Made by a program: the position numbers and the translations under genes
Notes under the pieces: generated by a model
Databases searched by the model: none
Told to the model about the DNA's origin: nothing
The model's input: only the letters and a program-made list of their open reading frames with translations
Source of the DNA: Pseudanabaena sp. Chao 1811
GTDB taxonomy: Bacteria > Cyanobacteriota > Cyanobacteriia > Pseudanabaenales > Pseudanabaenaceae
Reading direction: 5' to 3'
Assembly (NCBI RefSeq): GCF_027942295.1
Contig: NZ_CP101416.1
Span: 2,652,501 to 2,716,500, forward strand
Length of the DNA: 64,000 nucleotides
Shown here: piece by piece, positions 26,475 to 35,541 of the stretch
How positions within the stretch are numbered: position 1 is the stretch's first letter
How the letters are laid out: each line of letters begins with the position of its first letter

Positions 26475-27575
26475 ATGTTTAGAAGATTCATGGATAGACG
26501 TAAGTTTTTAGTTTTAGGTGGTGCAGCGATCGCCTCAATTGGGGGATGCCAATTTGCAAATCCTTTCGATCAACGCGATCGCCTCAAGATTGTGGGTTTA
26601 CTAGGGGCAATCCCCAGTAAATTGATTAACCAATTTGAATCTGCATCACAATTAAAGGCTGAATTTAAAGCTGAGAACTTACCCTCGAAAATTTGGCAAG
26701 AACTCCAAACTTATCCCAATTCTAAAGACAAAATACCGAATGTGATTAGTATTGGTGATGGTTGGCTAGATTTAGCGATCGCTAATTCATTAATTCAACC
26801 GATCGCCCCTAACTTGCTCGAAAAAATTCCCCAATGGCAGAAGCTGAGTCCAATCTGGCAAAAAAGTGTGACCCGCAACAATCAGGTCTGGGGGATTCCC
26901 TATCGTTGGGGAACAACAGCGATTGCTTACCGCAGTGACAAACTTAAATTTGATATTACCCAATGGTCTGATCTCTGGCGATCGGAATTGAAACTTAAAT
27001 TGACATTACCCGATGATGCAAGAGAAGTCATTGGGCTTGTATTAAAAAAGATGGGGCAATCCTACCAGCAGGAAAACTTAGTAGAACATCAGGATATTTT
27101 CGCTACACTGACCAAAGAACTGAAAAGTTTGAATTCACAGGTTTTAACCTATACCTCTGAAAACTATTTGCAGTCTCTATTAGCCGACGATACGCTGGCG
27201 GCAGTTGGTTGGACAAGTGATATGTACAAAGCCAAACGTCAAAATCCCGATCTCAAAGTGGTAATTCCTCAGGATGGAACGGCGCTATGGAGTGATATTT
27301 GGGTAATGCCTAAGGGAGATGCTCCGATTGCTGCGGCAGAATGGATGAATTTTTGCCTGACCCCTGCGATCGCAGCTCAAATTACATCCTTAACTGATGC
27401 AGTTAGCCCTTCTAGTGAACTAGATCAAGTGCCTGCCAGTGTTAAAGCCGATCCCATCAAATTTTTTCCGCAAGAGATTTTAGCTAAGAGTGAAGTCCTA
27501 TCCCCATTATCGTCATCAACACTCTTGCAATATAAAGAGATATGGACAAAAATGCGATCAGGAACGCTATCTTAG
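26475..27575 (+). CDS. PotD-like extracellular solute-binding lipoprotein
   Basis: Periplasmic binding protein related to polyamine-binding PotD. The start is MFRRFMDRRKFLVLGG; the Arg-Arg pair is Tat-like and SIGGC is a lipobox, so it is probably exported and lipid-anchored. The middle IPYRWGTTAIAYRSDKL and LTLPDDAREVIGLVLKKMG match PotD segments. I chose the ATG at 26475 (26490 is an alternative), since longer openings run through a palindromic repeat. No ABC permease or ATPase gene is adjacent, so it is an orphan. The ligand is unknown. Confidence 0.8.
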   Translation: MFRRFMDRRKFLVLGGAAIASIGGCQFANPFDQRDRLKIVGLLGAIPSKLINQFESASQLKAEFKAENLPSKIWQELQTYPNSKDKIPNVISIGDGWLDLAIANSLIQPIAPNLLEKIPQWQKLSPIWQKSVTRNNQVWGIPYRWGTTAIAYRSDKLKFDITQWSDLWRSELKLKLTLPDDAREVIGLVLKKMGQSYQQENLVEHQDIFATLTKELKSLNSQVLTYTSENYLQSLLADDTLAAVGWTSDMYKAKRQNPDLKVVIPQDGTALWSDIWVMPKGDAPIAAAEWMNFCLTPAIAAQITSLTDAVSPSSELDQVPASVKADPIKFFPQEILAKSEVLSPLSSSTLLQYKEIWTKMRSGTLS

Positions 27576-27598
27576 TTGTCTTCAAAGGGGACAACTAA
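27570..27598. terminator. Bidirectional hairpin between convergent genes
   Basis: CTTAGTTGTC (27570-27579) and its complement (27589-27598) form a perfect 10-bp stem with 9-nt loop. It covers the stop codon of the lipoprotein gene and lies just before the stop of the ComFB gene. Confidence 0.55.
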
Positions 27599-27602
27599 GA
27601 AT

Positions 27603-28664
27603 TTAAGAATTATAGGGGTAGTTATAATCACTCCGTTTGCGCCATTCTAGTTCGTTAATTACGGCTTTTTGCAAACATTCTTCTACAATAAACGGAGCAT
27701 TCCGCCAATTAATATCATCGCGTTGTAAAATCCAGCGCACTTGTTCTAGGGCTTCTTCTAGCTCTGCTTCAAAACGAGCTAGAGGTAATGGTGATTTTTT
27801 TAAATTCGGTGCTTCTACACAAACAGCGATCGCTTCTTTGAGGACAGCGACAACTTCTTTCCCATAAACTTCTCTTGCCCGCAATCTTAACTCTCGATAA
27901 CCCTTTTCTGTAGTGGCATACATCGTTGGTAAGCGATTTAAAACATAGGCAGTTGTTTCACCCAAATCAACAGTTTCGATGATGGCGGGATGGAGTTTTT
28001 GAATTTGATGATAGGCGAGGGATAAAACGAGTTTCTCCAAGACATTACTGAACTGATAGTTGACATCCACCATATAGGTTTGGAAGTCTCTTGCCTTTTG
28101 TTCATCTTTAGCTAAACTAGTTGAGGTCACCATGGGTCTGCCTTTCCAAGAAATTTCAGGTGGTTTCTTCCCAAAAACAGTGTCCTCTTTTCCTGCGATC
28201 GTGTCGCGCTTACCTAATACCATGTAGGTATTACTCACTGAGCTTTTGAGTTTAATGGTCATCAAAGCATTCTCTAATGCATTCGGAATATCCTTCCAAG
28301 ATGCATTCTCAGCCCCTAAGATTTGCTGGAGTTCGGCAAGCGATCTCGCATGGTTCGCGACTTCCTGTGATGGCAAAGGTCGTGAATCTCTCAATGCATC
28401 TGGCTTGACACTGATAAGGGCGCGACGTACTGCGGATTCTATTTGTGGACGCATTTCGGTAGCGGCTTTCTTCCTCTGTCTCATCCAACCCGCTTTAGAT
28501 GTGGCATACATGGGTGGAAGCCGATTGAGCGCATAGGCAGCAACTTCGCTCAAATTAATCTGCTCGCGTCGATATTGCGGTAAGTGCGAAATTTGGAGGT
28601 CAATTTCTGCAATTACTAGTTCCTCTATAGCATTTTTACAACTTTGCATATCAAGCCGTCCCAA
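27603..28664 (-). CDS. Protein with two ComFB domains
   Basis: 353 residues with two copies of the late-competence ComFB domain. Copy 1 is at about 8-95: NAIEELVIAEIDLQISHLP, then AAYALNRLPPMYATSKAGW. Copy 2 is at about 210-310: VLEKLVLSLAYHQIQKLHP, then AYVLNRLPTMYATTEKGY. Each is followed by a low-complexity or helical linker. Single-domain ComFB proteins from cyanobacteria have been reported to bind cyclic di-nucleotides, linked to competence, motility or cell size. The tandem form would offer two such sites or a fixed dimer, which is inference. The start could also be Met6. It stands alone on the minus strand. Confidence 0.85.
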   Translation of the reverse strand: MGRLDMQSCKNAIEELVIAEIDLQISHLPQYRREQINLSEVAAYALNRLPPMYATSKAGWMRQRKKAATEMRPQIESAVRRALISVKPDALRDSRPLPSQEVANHARSLAELQQILGAENASWKDIPNALENALMTIKLKSSVSNTYMVLGKRDTIAGKEDTVFGKKPPEISWKGRPMVTSTSLAKDEQKARDFQTYMVDVNYQFSNVLEKLVLSLAYHQIQKLHPAIIETVDLGETTAYVLNRLPTMYATTEKGYRELRLRAREVYGKEVVAVLKEAIAVCVEAPNLKKSPLPLARFEAELEEALEQVRWILQRDDINWRNAPFIVEECLQKAVINELEWRKRSDYNYPYNS

Positions 28665-28857
28665 ACCTAATATGAAATTTAAATGTTAATAAAATTAAAA
28701 ACATTACTTTAAACTTAAACTAACTATAAACTTTTTGATAATTCCAAGCAGAAAAGCTGTCATGCAAAATCAAGTGCTTTGATGACATTTATTATTTTTT
28801 AAATTTTCGCGATCGCTTCTTTTACCTATGGTTTTTGGTAATGCTGTGGCGACGTAT

Positions 28858-29100
28858 CTACTTACTGCGATCAATCCGATAAAGCCATATTACCAAAGCT
28901 AAGACCCCAATTTGTAAAGCAAAGTTTCCTAAATTAGCTTCTAATTGACCGTTACCTGCAATAAGCCTAGTGAAGAAGATCACTGCACCAATAAAGCCTG
29001 AACCTGCAAAGGCAATGTAAATGAAGATGCGTAGACCTCGGTAGGGCGATTTAGCTTCGCGCTTCAGCCGTTCGTATTGTTGAGGATTGAGCTTGGACAT
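28858..29100 (-). CDS. DUF3493 family small membrane protein
   Basis: 80 residues from the ATG ending at 29100 (MSKLNPQQYERLKREAKSPYRGLR), with two hydrophobic spans (about 24-43 and 55-73). The KREAKSPYRGLR opening followed by a membrane hairpin is typical of the DUF3493 family, widespread in cyanobacteria and plastids. Family members have been linked to thylakoid complex assembly in plants; the bacterial role is unknown. An upstream in-frame ATG would overlap pgl and is not supported by the family N-terminus. It is 71 bp downstream of pgl. Confidence 0.75.
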   Translation of the reverse strand: MSKLNPQQYERLKREAKSPYRGLRIFIYIAFAGSGFIGAVIFFTRLIAGNGQLEANLGNFALQIGVLALVIWLYRIDRSK

Positions 29101-29171
29101 AAGATTGCATTGTGAAAGTCTTGACGATAAGAGCAAAGTCAATGCAAGCATCGCCTTTGCTTTTAGGTTTT

Positions 29172-29888
29172 TTAATGATTTTTTTGATTCATGGCTGTAC
29201 GATCGCATAGCCAAATCGTATTACCAGTAATTAATCGTGAAGGATATTGGTTTACATCACCACTAGGTGCTAGCACTGCCTTGAGTGCTCTAGCTTTAGC
29301 TGCCCCCTCAATCATAAAAATAATTTCTTTAGCCCGATTAATGAGTGGTACTGTCAAGGTGATCCTTGGCTGCCCATCTTTTGAGCCAACTGTGACAAGG
29401 CGATCGCCCACTTTAAGGGCGGAGGTGTGGGGAAATAACGAAGCGGTATGTCCATCGTCACCCATTCCTAGTAAAACCAGATCAAATTGGGGAATTTCAC
29501 CTGCACTCACTCCAAAAAATGCTTGAATATGTTGCTCATATTGGGCAGCAGCGATCTCAGGATCATCTTTGTCTGTCGGAATCGCATGGATATTTGCCGC
29601 AGGAATTGCCACGCGATCGAGCCATGCTTGGCGGGTCATGCCTTCATTGCTTTGGGGATCGGTGACAGGGACATAGCGTTCATCTCCCCAAAAAACATGC
29701 ACCTTTGACCAGTCCCATTCCTTACTGGCTAAGAGTTCATATAAAACCTTAGGTGTGCTACCACCTGCGGCAACAATGGTAAATCTTTCACCCTTTGCGA
29801 TCGCCTCATCATAGGCGATTTGACATAGCATCAATGCTCGGTTGGCAATTTCTGCGCGATCGTTCCAAATTTCTACTTGCCTAGCCAT
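29172..29888 (-). CDS. pgl: 6-phosphogluconolactonase
   Basis: Hydrolyses 6-phosphogluconolactone in the oxidative pentose-phosphate pathway. Diagnostic segments are FTIVAAGGSTPKVLYELLA, WGDERYVPVTDPQSNEGM and DLVLLGMGDDGHTASLFPHT. 238 residues is typical of the DevB/SOL family. It is upstream of the DUF3493 gene and may be co-transcribed with it. A strong palindrome lies upstream of its start. Confidence 0.93.
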   Translation of the reverse strand: MARQVEIWNDRAEIANRALMLCQIAYDEAIAKGERFTIVAAGGSTPKVLYELLASKEWDWSKVHVFWGDERYVPVTDPQSNEGMTRQAWLDRVAIPAANIHAIPTDKDDPEIAAAQYEQHIQAFFGVSAGEIPQFDLVLLGMGDDGHTASLFPHTSALKVGDRLVTVGSKDGQPRITLTVPLINRAKEIIFMIEGAAKARALKAVLAPSGDVNQYPSRLITGNTIWLCDRTAMNQKNH

Positions 29889-29936
29889 AATTCCAACGAT
29901 ACCTTTCCAAGATGGTTAGTGCTAAAGATAGCAGTT

Positions 29937-29987
29937 TTTTTATATTAAGAAGGGTGACTCAAAGAGTCACCCTTCTTAATATAAAAA
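29937..29987. repeat. Perfect 24-bp palindrome with AAA loop
   Basis: Arms 29937-29960 and 29964-29987 without mismatch, T/A-rich outside and GGGTGACTC at the centre. Outer TAGTGCT (29917-29923) and AGCACTA (30010-30016) form a second inverted pair, similar to the flanks of 26346. It is upstream of pgl, so it is not at a gene 3' end here. Confidence 0.75.
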
Positions 29988-30229
29988 TCTAGTTTTGATG
30001 ACAGCGCAAAGCACTATATACGGGGATCACTACAATCACTGTCCGATCCTACTGAGGACGACCAATTATGAATGAATTAATGACACGTTTTGTGTAGATA
30101 TCTATACAAGTTATCTGCGACACCAAAAGTAAAAACTCTTTACCAGTATAGTTTCTAGGCTCTCCTAGTACTGTCGGTTATCTCAATCAATCTTGGGGGA
30201 GGTGTTTTTTATTTCATTTTGTGTGAATT

Positions 30230-30258
30230 TTGACAGTACTCACGTAGAAATGTACTAA
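30230..30258 (+). promoter_or_regulatory. Possible sigma-70-type promoter
   Basis: A perfect TTGACA at 30230-30235, 17 bp, then TACTAA at 30253-30258, a poor -10. It is upstream of the 69-residue gene at 30302. Confidence 0.3.
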
Positions 30259-30301
30259 CCTATAGAATGTTAGGAAAATATTAAGGTTAAGGTAAACAAA
30301 C

Positions 30302-30511
30302 ATGTCACCTGCTATTATACGTCTTTTCTGGGACTCAGTTAACCAAGCACAGCCTAATCTGCTCTTAAATCTTGATGATGATGGTCTCATGAGTTGGTTG
30401 GTTGACCAAGTTAAGCAACGCTCGTCTCTTGATTCCCATCAGCAAAATGATCTCAGTCACTACATTAGCGATCGCCTACCATTGATCCGTGAAATGGCAT
30501 ATCAGAATTAA
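30302..30511 (+). CDS. Unrecognised 69-residue protein
   Basis: A small acidic, probably helical protein (FWDSVNQAQPNLLLNLDDDGLMSWLVDQVKQ), with no signal or membrane span. The ATG is preceded by AAGGT at a suitable distance, and a TTGACA lies about 70 bp upstream. Such short helical proteins are common in cyanobacteria, but I recognise no family. It is 215 bp upstream of asnS and probably separate from it. Confidence 0.6.
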   Translation: MSPAIIRLFWDSVNQAQPNLLLNLDDDGLMSWLVDQVKQRSSLDSHQQNDLSHYISDRLPLIREMAYQN

Positions 30512-30726
30512 GCCATTTCAACCTAATTTTCAAGTTAATTCGCAAGCTAATGTCAAGCTTTAATTGCTGGGGAATCGTTCTCAAGGGGAACATCTAGGGG
30601 TTTCTATCGATGTCATGCTCTGAAGTGTTAGGATACTTGCCTGAGCTTTGTAATCATTAATTTCACTGATTAATTTCATAGCTCCATAGCCTATTCACAG
30701 TTATTTCTAGCGGTTATTTCTAGCGT

Positions 30727-32127
30727 ATGACATCTGCAAGAATTATTGACCTGTTACGTGATGGTCAGACTAATGACTCATACACACTTCGTGGTTGGGT
30801 GAGGACTAAACGAGAAGGTAAGGGAATAGCCTTCTTGGAGTTAAACGATGGCTCATCGCTACAAGGGCTACAAATTGTTTTACCTCAGACAATTGATGGC
30901 TATGAAACGCTAATTAAACAAATAACTACAGGTGCATCCATTGAGGTATCAGGGACTCTAGTGGAGTCTATGGGTAAAGGTCAAAGGGTGGAAATGCAGG
31001 CTAATGCGATCGCTGTATTTGGCACTGCCGATCCTGAGACCTACCCTTTACAAAAAAAACGTCACTCGATCGAATTTTTACGAACGATCGCCCATTTACG
31101 TCCCCGAACAAATATGTTTGGGGCAGTATTTCGGGTGCGAAATGCCTGTGCTTTTGCCATACATAAATTTTTCCAAGAGCGTGGTTTTTTGTGGGTACAT
31201 ACGCCAATTGTGACTGCTAGCGACTGTGAGGGGGCTGGCGAAATGTTTGGTGTGACCACTTTTGACTTAAATAAATTGGCAGCATCAGGAAAGCGTGTGG
31301 ATTTTTCGCAGGACTTTTTTGGTAAGCCCGCCTTCTTGACCGTCAGTGGTCAGCTAGAGGCAGAGATTATGGCAACTGCCTTTTCTAATGTCTATACCTT
31401 TGGCCCCACGTTCCGTGCTGAAAACTCGAATACTTCGCGCCACCTTGCCGAGTTCTGGATGATTGAGCCAGAAGTTGCCTTTTGCGATCTTGAAGGCGAT
31501 GCAGATCTTGCTGAGGATTTCCTCAAATATATTTTCAATTATGTGTTGGAAACCTGTCCCGAAGATATGGAGTTTTTCCAAGAGCGGGTAAATAATCAGG
31601 TGATGGCAAATGCTTGCAAGATTGTGGATGAGCAGTTTGAGCGGATTACCTACACTGAGGCGATCGCTATTCTCGAAAAGAGCAGCAAAACCTTTGAGTT
31701 TCCTGTGTCGTGGGGCTTGGATTTACAATCGGAGCATGAAAGGTTTCTCGCTGAGGAGCATTTCCAAAAGCCCGTCATTGTGATGGATTATCCCTTGGGG
31801 ATCAAGGCTTTTTATATGCGCGTAAATGATGAATCGGCAAGCGATCGCCAAACTGTGCGGGCAATGGATATTCTTGCACCTGGGGTCGGCGAGATCATCG
31901 GTGGTTCGCAGCGTGAGGAGCGCCTTGAGGTCTTGGAATCGAGAATCCGCAGTGTGGGGCTAAATCCTGAGGATTACTGGTGGTATCTCGATTTACGTCG
32001 TTATGGCACTGTGCCTCACGCTGGCTTTGGTTTAGGTTTTGAGCGTTTAGTTCAGTTCATCACTGGCATGGGCAATATCCGCGATGTGATTCCATTCCCC
32101 CGTTTTCCTCAAAGCGCAGAATTTTAA
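30727..32127 (+). CDS. asnS: Asparaginyl-tRNA synthetase
   Basis: Class IIb synthetase charging tRNA-Asn in the cytoplasm. The N-terminal OB-fold ([31 protein letters not shown]) binds the anticodon. Class II motif 2 is [21 protein letters not shown] and motif 3 is [27 protein letters not shown]. 466 residues is normal. The stop codon lies inside the left arm of a palindrome that probably terminates the transcript. Confidence 0.97.
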   Translation: MTSARIIDLLRDGQTNDSYTLRGWVRTKREGKGIAFLELNDGSSLQGLQIVLPQTIDGYETLIKQITTGASIEVSGTLVESMGKGQRVEMQANAIAVFGTADPETYPLQKKRHSIEFLRTIAHLRPRTNMFGAVFRVRNACAFAIHKFFQERGFLWVHTPIVTASDCEGAGEMFGVTTFDLNKLAASGKRVDFSQDFFGKPAFLTVSGQLEAEIMATAFSNVYTFGPTFRAENSNTSRHLAEFWMIEPEVAFCDLEGDADLAEDFLKYIFNYVLETCPEDMEFFQERVNNQVMANACKIVDEQFERITYTEAIAILEKSSKTFEFPVSWGLDLQSEHERFLAEEHFQKPVIVMDYPLGIKAFYMRVNDESASDRQTVRAMDILAPGVGEIIGGSQREERLEVLESRIRSVGLNPEDYWWYLDLRRYGTVPHAGFGLGFERLVQFITGMGNIRDVIPFPRFPQSAEF

Positions 32128-32161
32128 TTAAAAGGTGCTTTGCGCCTTTTAATTAAAATTC
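32119..32161 (+). terminator. Palindrome spanning the asnS stop codon
   Basis: A 20-bp stem (32119-32138 with 32142-32161) with TTT loop and one G-U pair. The asnS stop TAA at 32125 lies in the left arm, so the element supplies the last codons of the gene. Confidence 0.65.
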
Positions 32162-32197
32162 GATTAAAACTTCAAGTTTTTGTCTTTGCATAAAGCC

Positions 32198-32737
32198 ATG
32201 AATCAGATTCTTTTTCCTGATATCCAATCATCTAAGACAGAACAAGAATGTCAATGCTTAGATAATTGCTCAAGTTATCAAGAATCTAAGAAATATATTG
32301 AGGAAATTGCCAATCGTGATTTCTTAAATGCAATAGCTTTAAGCTTGAATTCTGCTAATCAAATAGCTGCCTATATAATTACTGGTGGAGCTTTTGGCTA
32401 TTCATTTCGAGATGCAATTGTGCAAGTAACGCCGAGTCTCCTCTATGTTTATCGTTGGACTGAAGTTACTGAAAATATTGTCGAATCTGGATTTATCAGA
32501 GGAAAAATTGATTGGCAAAAAGTTATAGCCGCAATGAAACAAGACGGACATACACCAGACGAAAATCTTAAAAGTAAAAATTTTCAAGACCATTTCGGGA
32601 GGGATATTATGACTTATGCAGTCTCAAAAAGCGATCGTGCTTGGGTCAAAATCCTGTCAGGTAGTTATCGACTCAGTGTTCATCGATTGCATCACCTAAT
32701 GGTAGAACTCGTAAACCGCAAAATCCCACTAAATTAA
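32198..32737 (+). CDS. Unrecognised 179-residue protein
   Basis: From the ATG at 32198 (MNQILFPDIQSSKTEQ). The N-terminus has Cys-rich QECQCLDNCSS. Later segments are helical (FLNAIALSLNSANQIAAYIITGGAFGYSFRD) and basic near the end. I recognise no domain. An in-frame TTG at 32180 is a weaker start. Its 3' end overlaps the convergent guanine deaminase gene by 9 bp. Codon usage is like that of the neighbours. Confidence 0.55.
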   Translation: MNQILFPDIQSSKTEQECQCLDNCSSYQESKKYIEEIANRDFLNAIALSLNSANQIAAYIITGGAFGYSFRDAIVQVTPSLLYVYRWTEVTENIVESGFIRGKIDWQKVIAAMKQDGHTPDENLKSKNFQDHFGRDIMTYAVSKSDRAWVKILSGSYRLSVHRLHHLMVELVNRKIPLN

Positions 32738-34060
32738 AGCTAATTCTCCCATGATATAAGTTGCAGTGATCGCACGGTCATCTCCCATAATGAGCGTGGC
32801 AAATAACTGATCGGATATTTCAGTGAGGATGGGTGGATTATCTAAATCGAGCGGTTTATTTCTTAACGCCATAATTGGTGTTGGGCGGAGATTCAGCACT
32901 ACAAAATCAGCTTCCTTGCCGATCTCGAAATTTCCTAACTTATCCTCAAGACATAATGCTCTTGCGCCGCCCAAGGTGGCAAGAAATAGGGCTTGAAAGG
33001 CGGATAACTTTTGCGATCGCAACTGTGCGACTTGATAGGCGGCGCAAGCAGTCTTTAACATTGAAAAGCTCGTTCCTGCACCCACATCAGTACCTAGACC
33101 CACTTTTACAGGATTTTCCTGCGACTTTGCCTTTTCAATTTTAAAAAGCCCACTTCCTAAAAACATATTTGAAGTTGGACAAAAAGCGATCGCTGCTTTT
33201 GCCTCAGATAGTCTCGCGAATTCCTGATCGGTAAGTTGCACCCCATGAGCAAAAACTGATCTTTCCCCAACTAAACCCGCCTGATCATAAACATCCAAAT
33301 AACCTGCACTCTCAGGAAAAACTTCCGCAACATAGGCAACTTCTTTGACATTTTCCGATAGATGCGTGTGTAAATACACATCAGGAAATTCAGCTAATAA
33401 CTTACCGATATTAGTTAATTGCTCTGGTGTGGATGTCACGGCAAAACGTGGGGTGACAGCATAGAGCAGGCGATCGCATTTATGCCATTTCTCGATTAAC
33501 TGTTTTGTTTCTATGTAAGATGACTCGGCGGTGTCGGTCAAAAAGTCTGGGGCATTGCGATCCATCATCACTTTCCCCGCAATCATTCGCAAATTACGTC
33601 GCTGTGCTTCCTCAAAAAAAGCATCCGTCGATTGCGGAAAAATAGTTGTAAAGACTAGAGCCGTAGTAGTGCCATTTCTCAGTAACTCTTCCAGAAATAT
33701 AGAAGCGATTTTCGACGCATAGTTGCGATCGGCAAATTTGCGTTCAGTGGGAAAAGTGTAAGTACTCAGCCATTCCAATAACTGCTCACCATAGGAAGCA
33801 ATCATTTCTGTTTGAGGAAAGTGAATATGCGTATCGATAAATCCTGAGACAATAAGGCGATCGGGGTAATGGGTGATTGCTAGATCTGCATACTGAGTTG
33901 CTAAATCTACATAGTTGCCAAAATCCTTAACTTTGCCATGCTCAACCACTAACAGACCATCGGCAAAGTAGCGAATACAGTCAGCCTCAGGTTCATAAAA
34001 TGGATCAGCGATCGCATCTAGGAAACTAGCTCGAAATCCTCGGATGGCTTGGTTTTGCAT
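32729..34060 (-). CDS. guaD: Guanine deaminase
   Basis: Zinc amidohydrolase converting guanine to xanthine plus ammonia in purine salvage or catabolism. Metal ligands are seen in GFIDTHIHFPQTEMIASYG, HTHLSENVKEV and FAHGVQLTD, and the Asp in GLGTDVGAGTSFSMLKT. 443 residues is normal. It is followed upstream on the same strand by an RNase D-like gene only 3 bp from its start, so the two may be co-transcribed. Confidence 0.9.
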   Translation of the reverse strand: MQNQAIRGFRASFLDAIADPFYEPEADCIRYFADGLLVVEHGKVKDFGNYVDLATQYADLAITHYPDRLIVSGFIDTHIHFPQTEMIASYGEQLLEWLSTYTFPTERKFADRNYASKIASIFLEELLRNGTTTALVFTTIFPQSTDAFFEEAQRRNLRMIAGKVMMDRNAPDFLTDTAESSYIETKQLIEKWHKCDRLLYAVTPRFAVTSTPEQLTNIGKLLAEFPDVYLHTHLSENVKEVAYVAEVFPESAGYLDVYDQAGLVGERSVFAHGVQLTDQEFARLSEAKAAIAFCPTSNMFLGSGLFKIEKAKSQENPVKVGLGTDVGAGTSFSMLKTACAAYQVAQLRSQKLSAFQALFLATLGGARALCLEDKLGNFEIGKEADFVVLNLRPTPIMALRNKPLDLDNPPILTEISDQLFATLIMGDDRAITATYIMGELALI

Positions 34061-34063
34061 AGT

Positions 34064-34687
34064 TTAATGGGCAAACACATCGGCATAGCCTAGTAAGTCT
34101 AAATATACAATTGTAGGAATATGTGCAAAACAGGCTTTTGCTAAGTCATGGCGGTTTTCTCGAATCAGCATATTAATGAGCTTACGGTATACAGGCAAAA
34201 GATATCGGACATCATTTGCAGCATACTTCAATTGTTCTTCAGAAAGTGCATGAACATTCCCCCAGTCTGAAGATTGGGAGGTTTTATCTAGCTCAACTTT
34301 TTCGAGTTCGCGTACTAGTTCCTTTAAACCATGCTTGTCGGTGTAGGTTCTAGCTAGCTTGCTAGCGATTTTAGTACAAAAAATTGGATGTGTCGCAATA
34401 CTAAGATGAGCTTCCAGCATGGCGACATCAAATCTGGCAAAGTGAAAAACCTTCGTAACGTCAGGTGATTCCATTAAGTACTTAAGATTTGGTGCTTCCG
34501 TAATTCCCCGTCCAATTCTCACTAAGCTTACGTTCTCAGCATCATTACAAATTTGAATTAAACATAGGCGATCGCGTCTAGGGATCAACCCCATAGTTTC
34601 CGTATCAACGGCGATCGCTTCACAACTGAGATATTCTTGCAGGGTTTCAAAGTCAATATCGTTATCAAAAATTTTAAAAGCTGGCAT
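34064..34687 (-). CDS. RNase D-like 3'-5' exonuclease
   Basis: DEDD-superfamily exonuclease domain only, 207 residues, without HRDC domains. The Exo I motif is AVDTETMGL, Exo II FHFARFDVAML, and Exo III YAANDVRYLLPVY. Likely roles are RNA 3' trimming or tRNA maturation. The ATG ends at 34687. It sits directly upstream of guaD; a functional link is not obvious. Confidence 0.88.
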   Translation of the reverse strand: MPAFKIFDNDIDFETLQEYLSCEAIAVDTETMGLIPRRDRLCLIQICNDAENVSLVRIGRGITEAPNLKYLMESPDVTKVFHFARFDVAMLEAHLSIATHPIFCTKIASKLARTYTDKHGLKELVRELEKVELDKTSQSSDWGNVHALSEEQLKYAANDVRYLLPVYRKLINMLIRENRHDLAKACFAHIPTIVYLDLLGYADVFAH

Positions 34688-35541
34688 CTTAATTTTTAAG
34701 TTAGATTCTTAGGTTAGCTCTAGCAATGTTATACAGCTTATCTCCATTTTATGCTCCTTTAAATTTGCCAAGCTTTGGCAAATTTATAAGACTTTGCGCA
34801 ATTAAGTAGCTGGGCACAATTAAATATAAAACCCAAAAAGCTGTGGTATATACACAGAGTGCATCACAGCTTTTTGATTATTTTAATATCTCATTAAAAT
34901 AATTTTGGGAGGTTCACTCCAAAGAGGTTAACTTCCCAAAACTATTTAGAATTGCCATATAGCAAATTTGGCGCAGGATTGGTCAAAATCAGAATCTGAT
35001 CTAGCAATCCTGCGTTAATTGTGATATTTAGTATTAATCTCAATTTCCATCTATAAAAGTTGACTGAAAAGTAACAAAGTCCTTGTTTAACTTATCAGTA
35101 CAATTTTTATCCAGCAAATACATGTAGTAAAGGCTTGAGTATGATGGCAATAGTTATACAATGTGTTTAGTAGTGCGCGTCTAGTAGTAAATTATGGTGA
35201 TTTTGCTGTAAGCATAGGTAAATGGCAAAATCAAAAATCCCCAAAAGCAATTGTTGGGTTTTTAATATTTTTAGCGGATCCTCGACAAACTAAAAAATAT
35301 TAAAACCTTATTCTAAGGAAAATGATTTACCTTAAAACACTTACAATTGTGGTTCCTAAAATTTTTACAAGGTTTATCTTAGCCTTTTGCCCCAAAATTT
35401 TAGGGTAATGTTTTCATTATAACAAAATGAACTTTTTGATAGATTTTTAAGTCATTTCTTAAGTCATCTTTATTTAATTAGTATAATGTTGATCAAACCT
35501 TTGGTTTGAGAGCTTTTACTGTTGCTGAGGAATATATCGAT
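34688..35541. other. 854-bp intergenic region with a cluster of hairpins
   Basis: No gene seen on either strand. 34760-35014 holds several inverted repeats in a row: 34760-34786 (12 bp, GCT loop), the element at 34803, 34877-34903 (11 bp), 34903-34941 (12 bp, one wobble), and 34972-35014 (10 bp with an inner ATCAG hairpin). A further AT-rich hairpin is at 35260-35305. The last 200 bp are AT-rich and probably hold the promoter of the 455-residue gene. Confidence 0.6.
34803..34900. repeat. MITE-like element (TAAGTAG family, copy B)
   Basis: The first 44 bp (34803-34846) are identical at 41 positions to 38113-38156, starting TAAGTAGCTGGGCACAATTA and including AAAGCTGTGG. The right half is degenerate but keeps CACAGCTTTT. 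The right end is uncertain. Confidence 0.7.

Larger units (their letters stand above)
29889..30301. other. 413-bp intergenic region with palindrome and promoter
   Basis: Divergent region between pgl and a small plus-strand gene. It holds the perfect palindrome at 29937-29987 and a possible promoter at 30230-30258, listed separately. Between them I see nothing recognisable. Confidence 0.5.

Noticed and set aside
30512-30726. Possible T-box-like leader before asnS
   Set aside because: Only a short GTTCTCAAGGGGAAC hairpin is seen; no T-box core is present and T-boxes are not expected in cyanobacteria.
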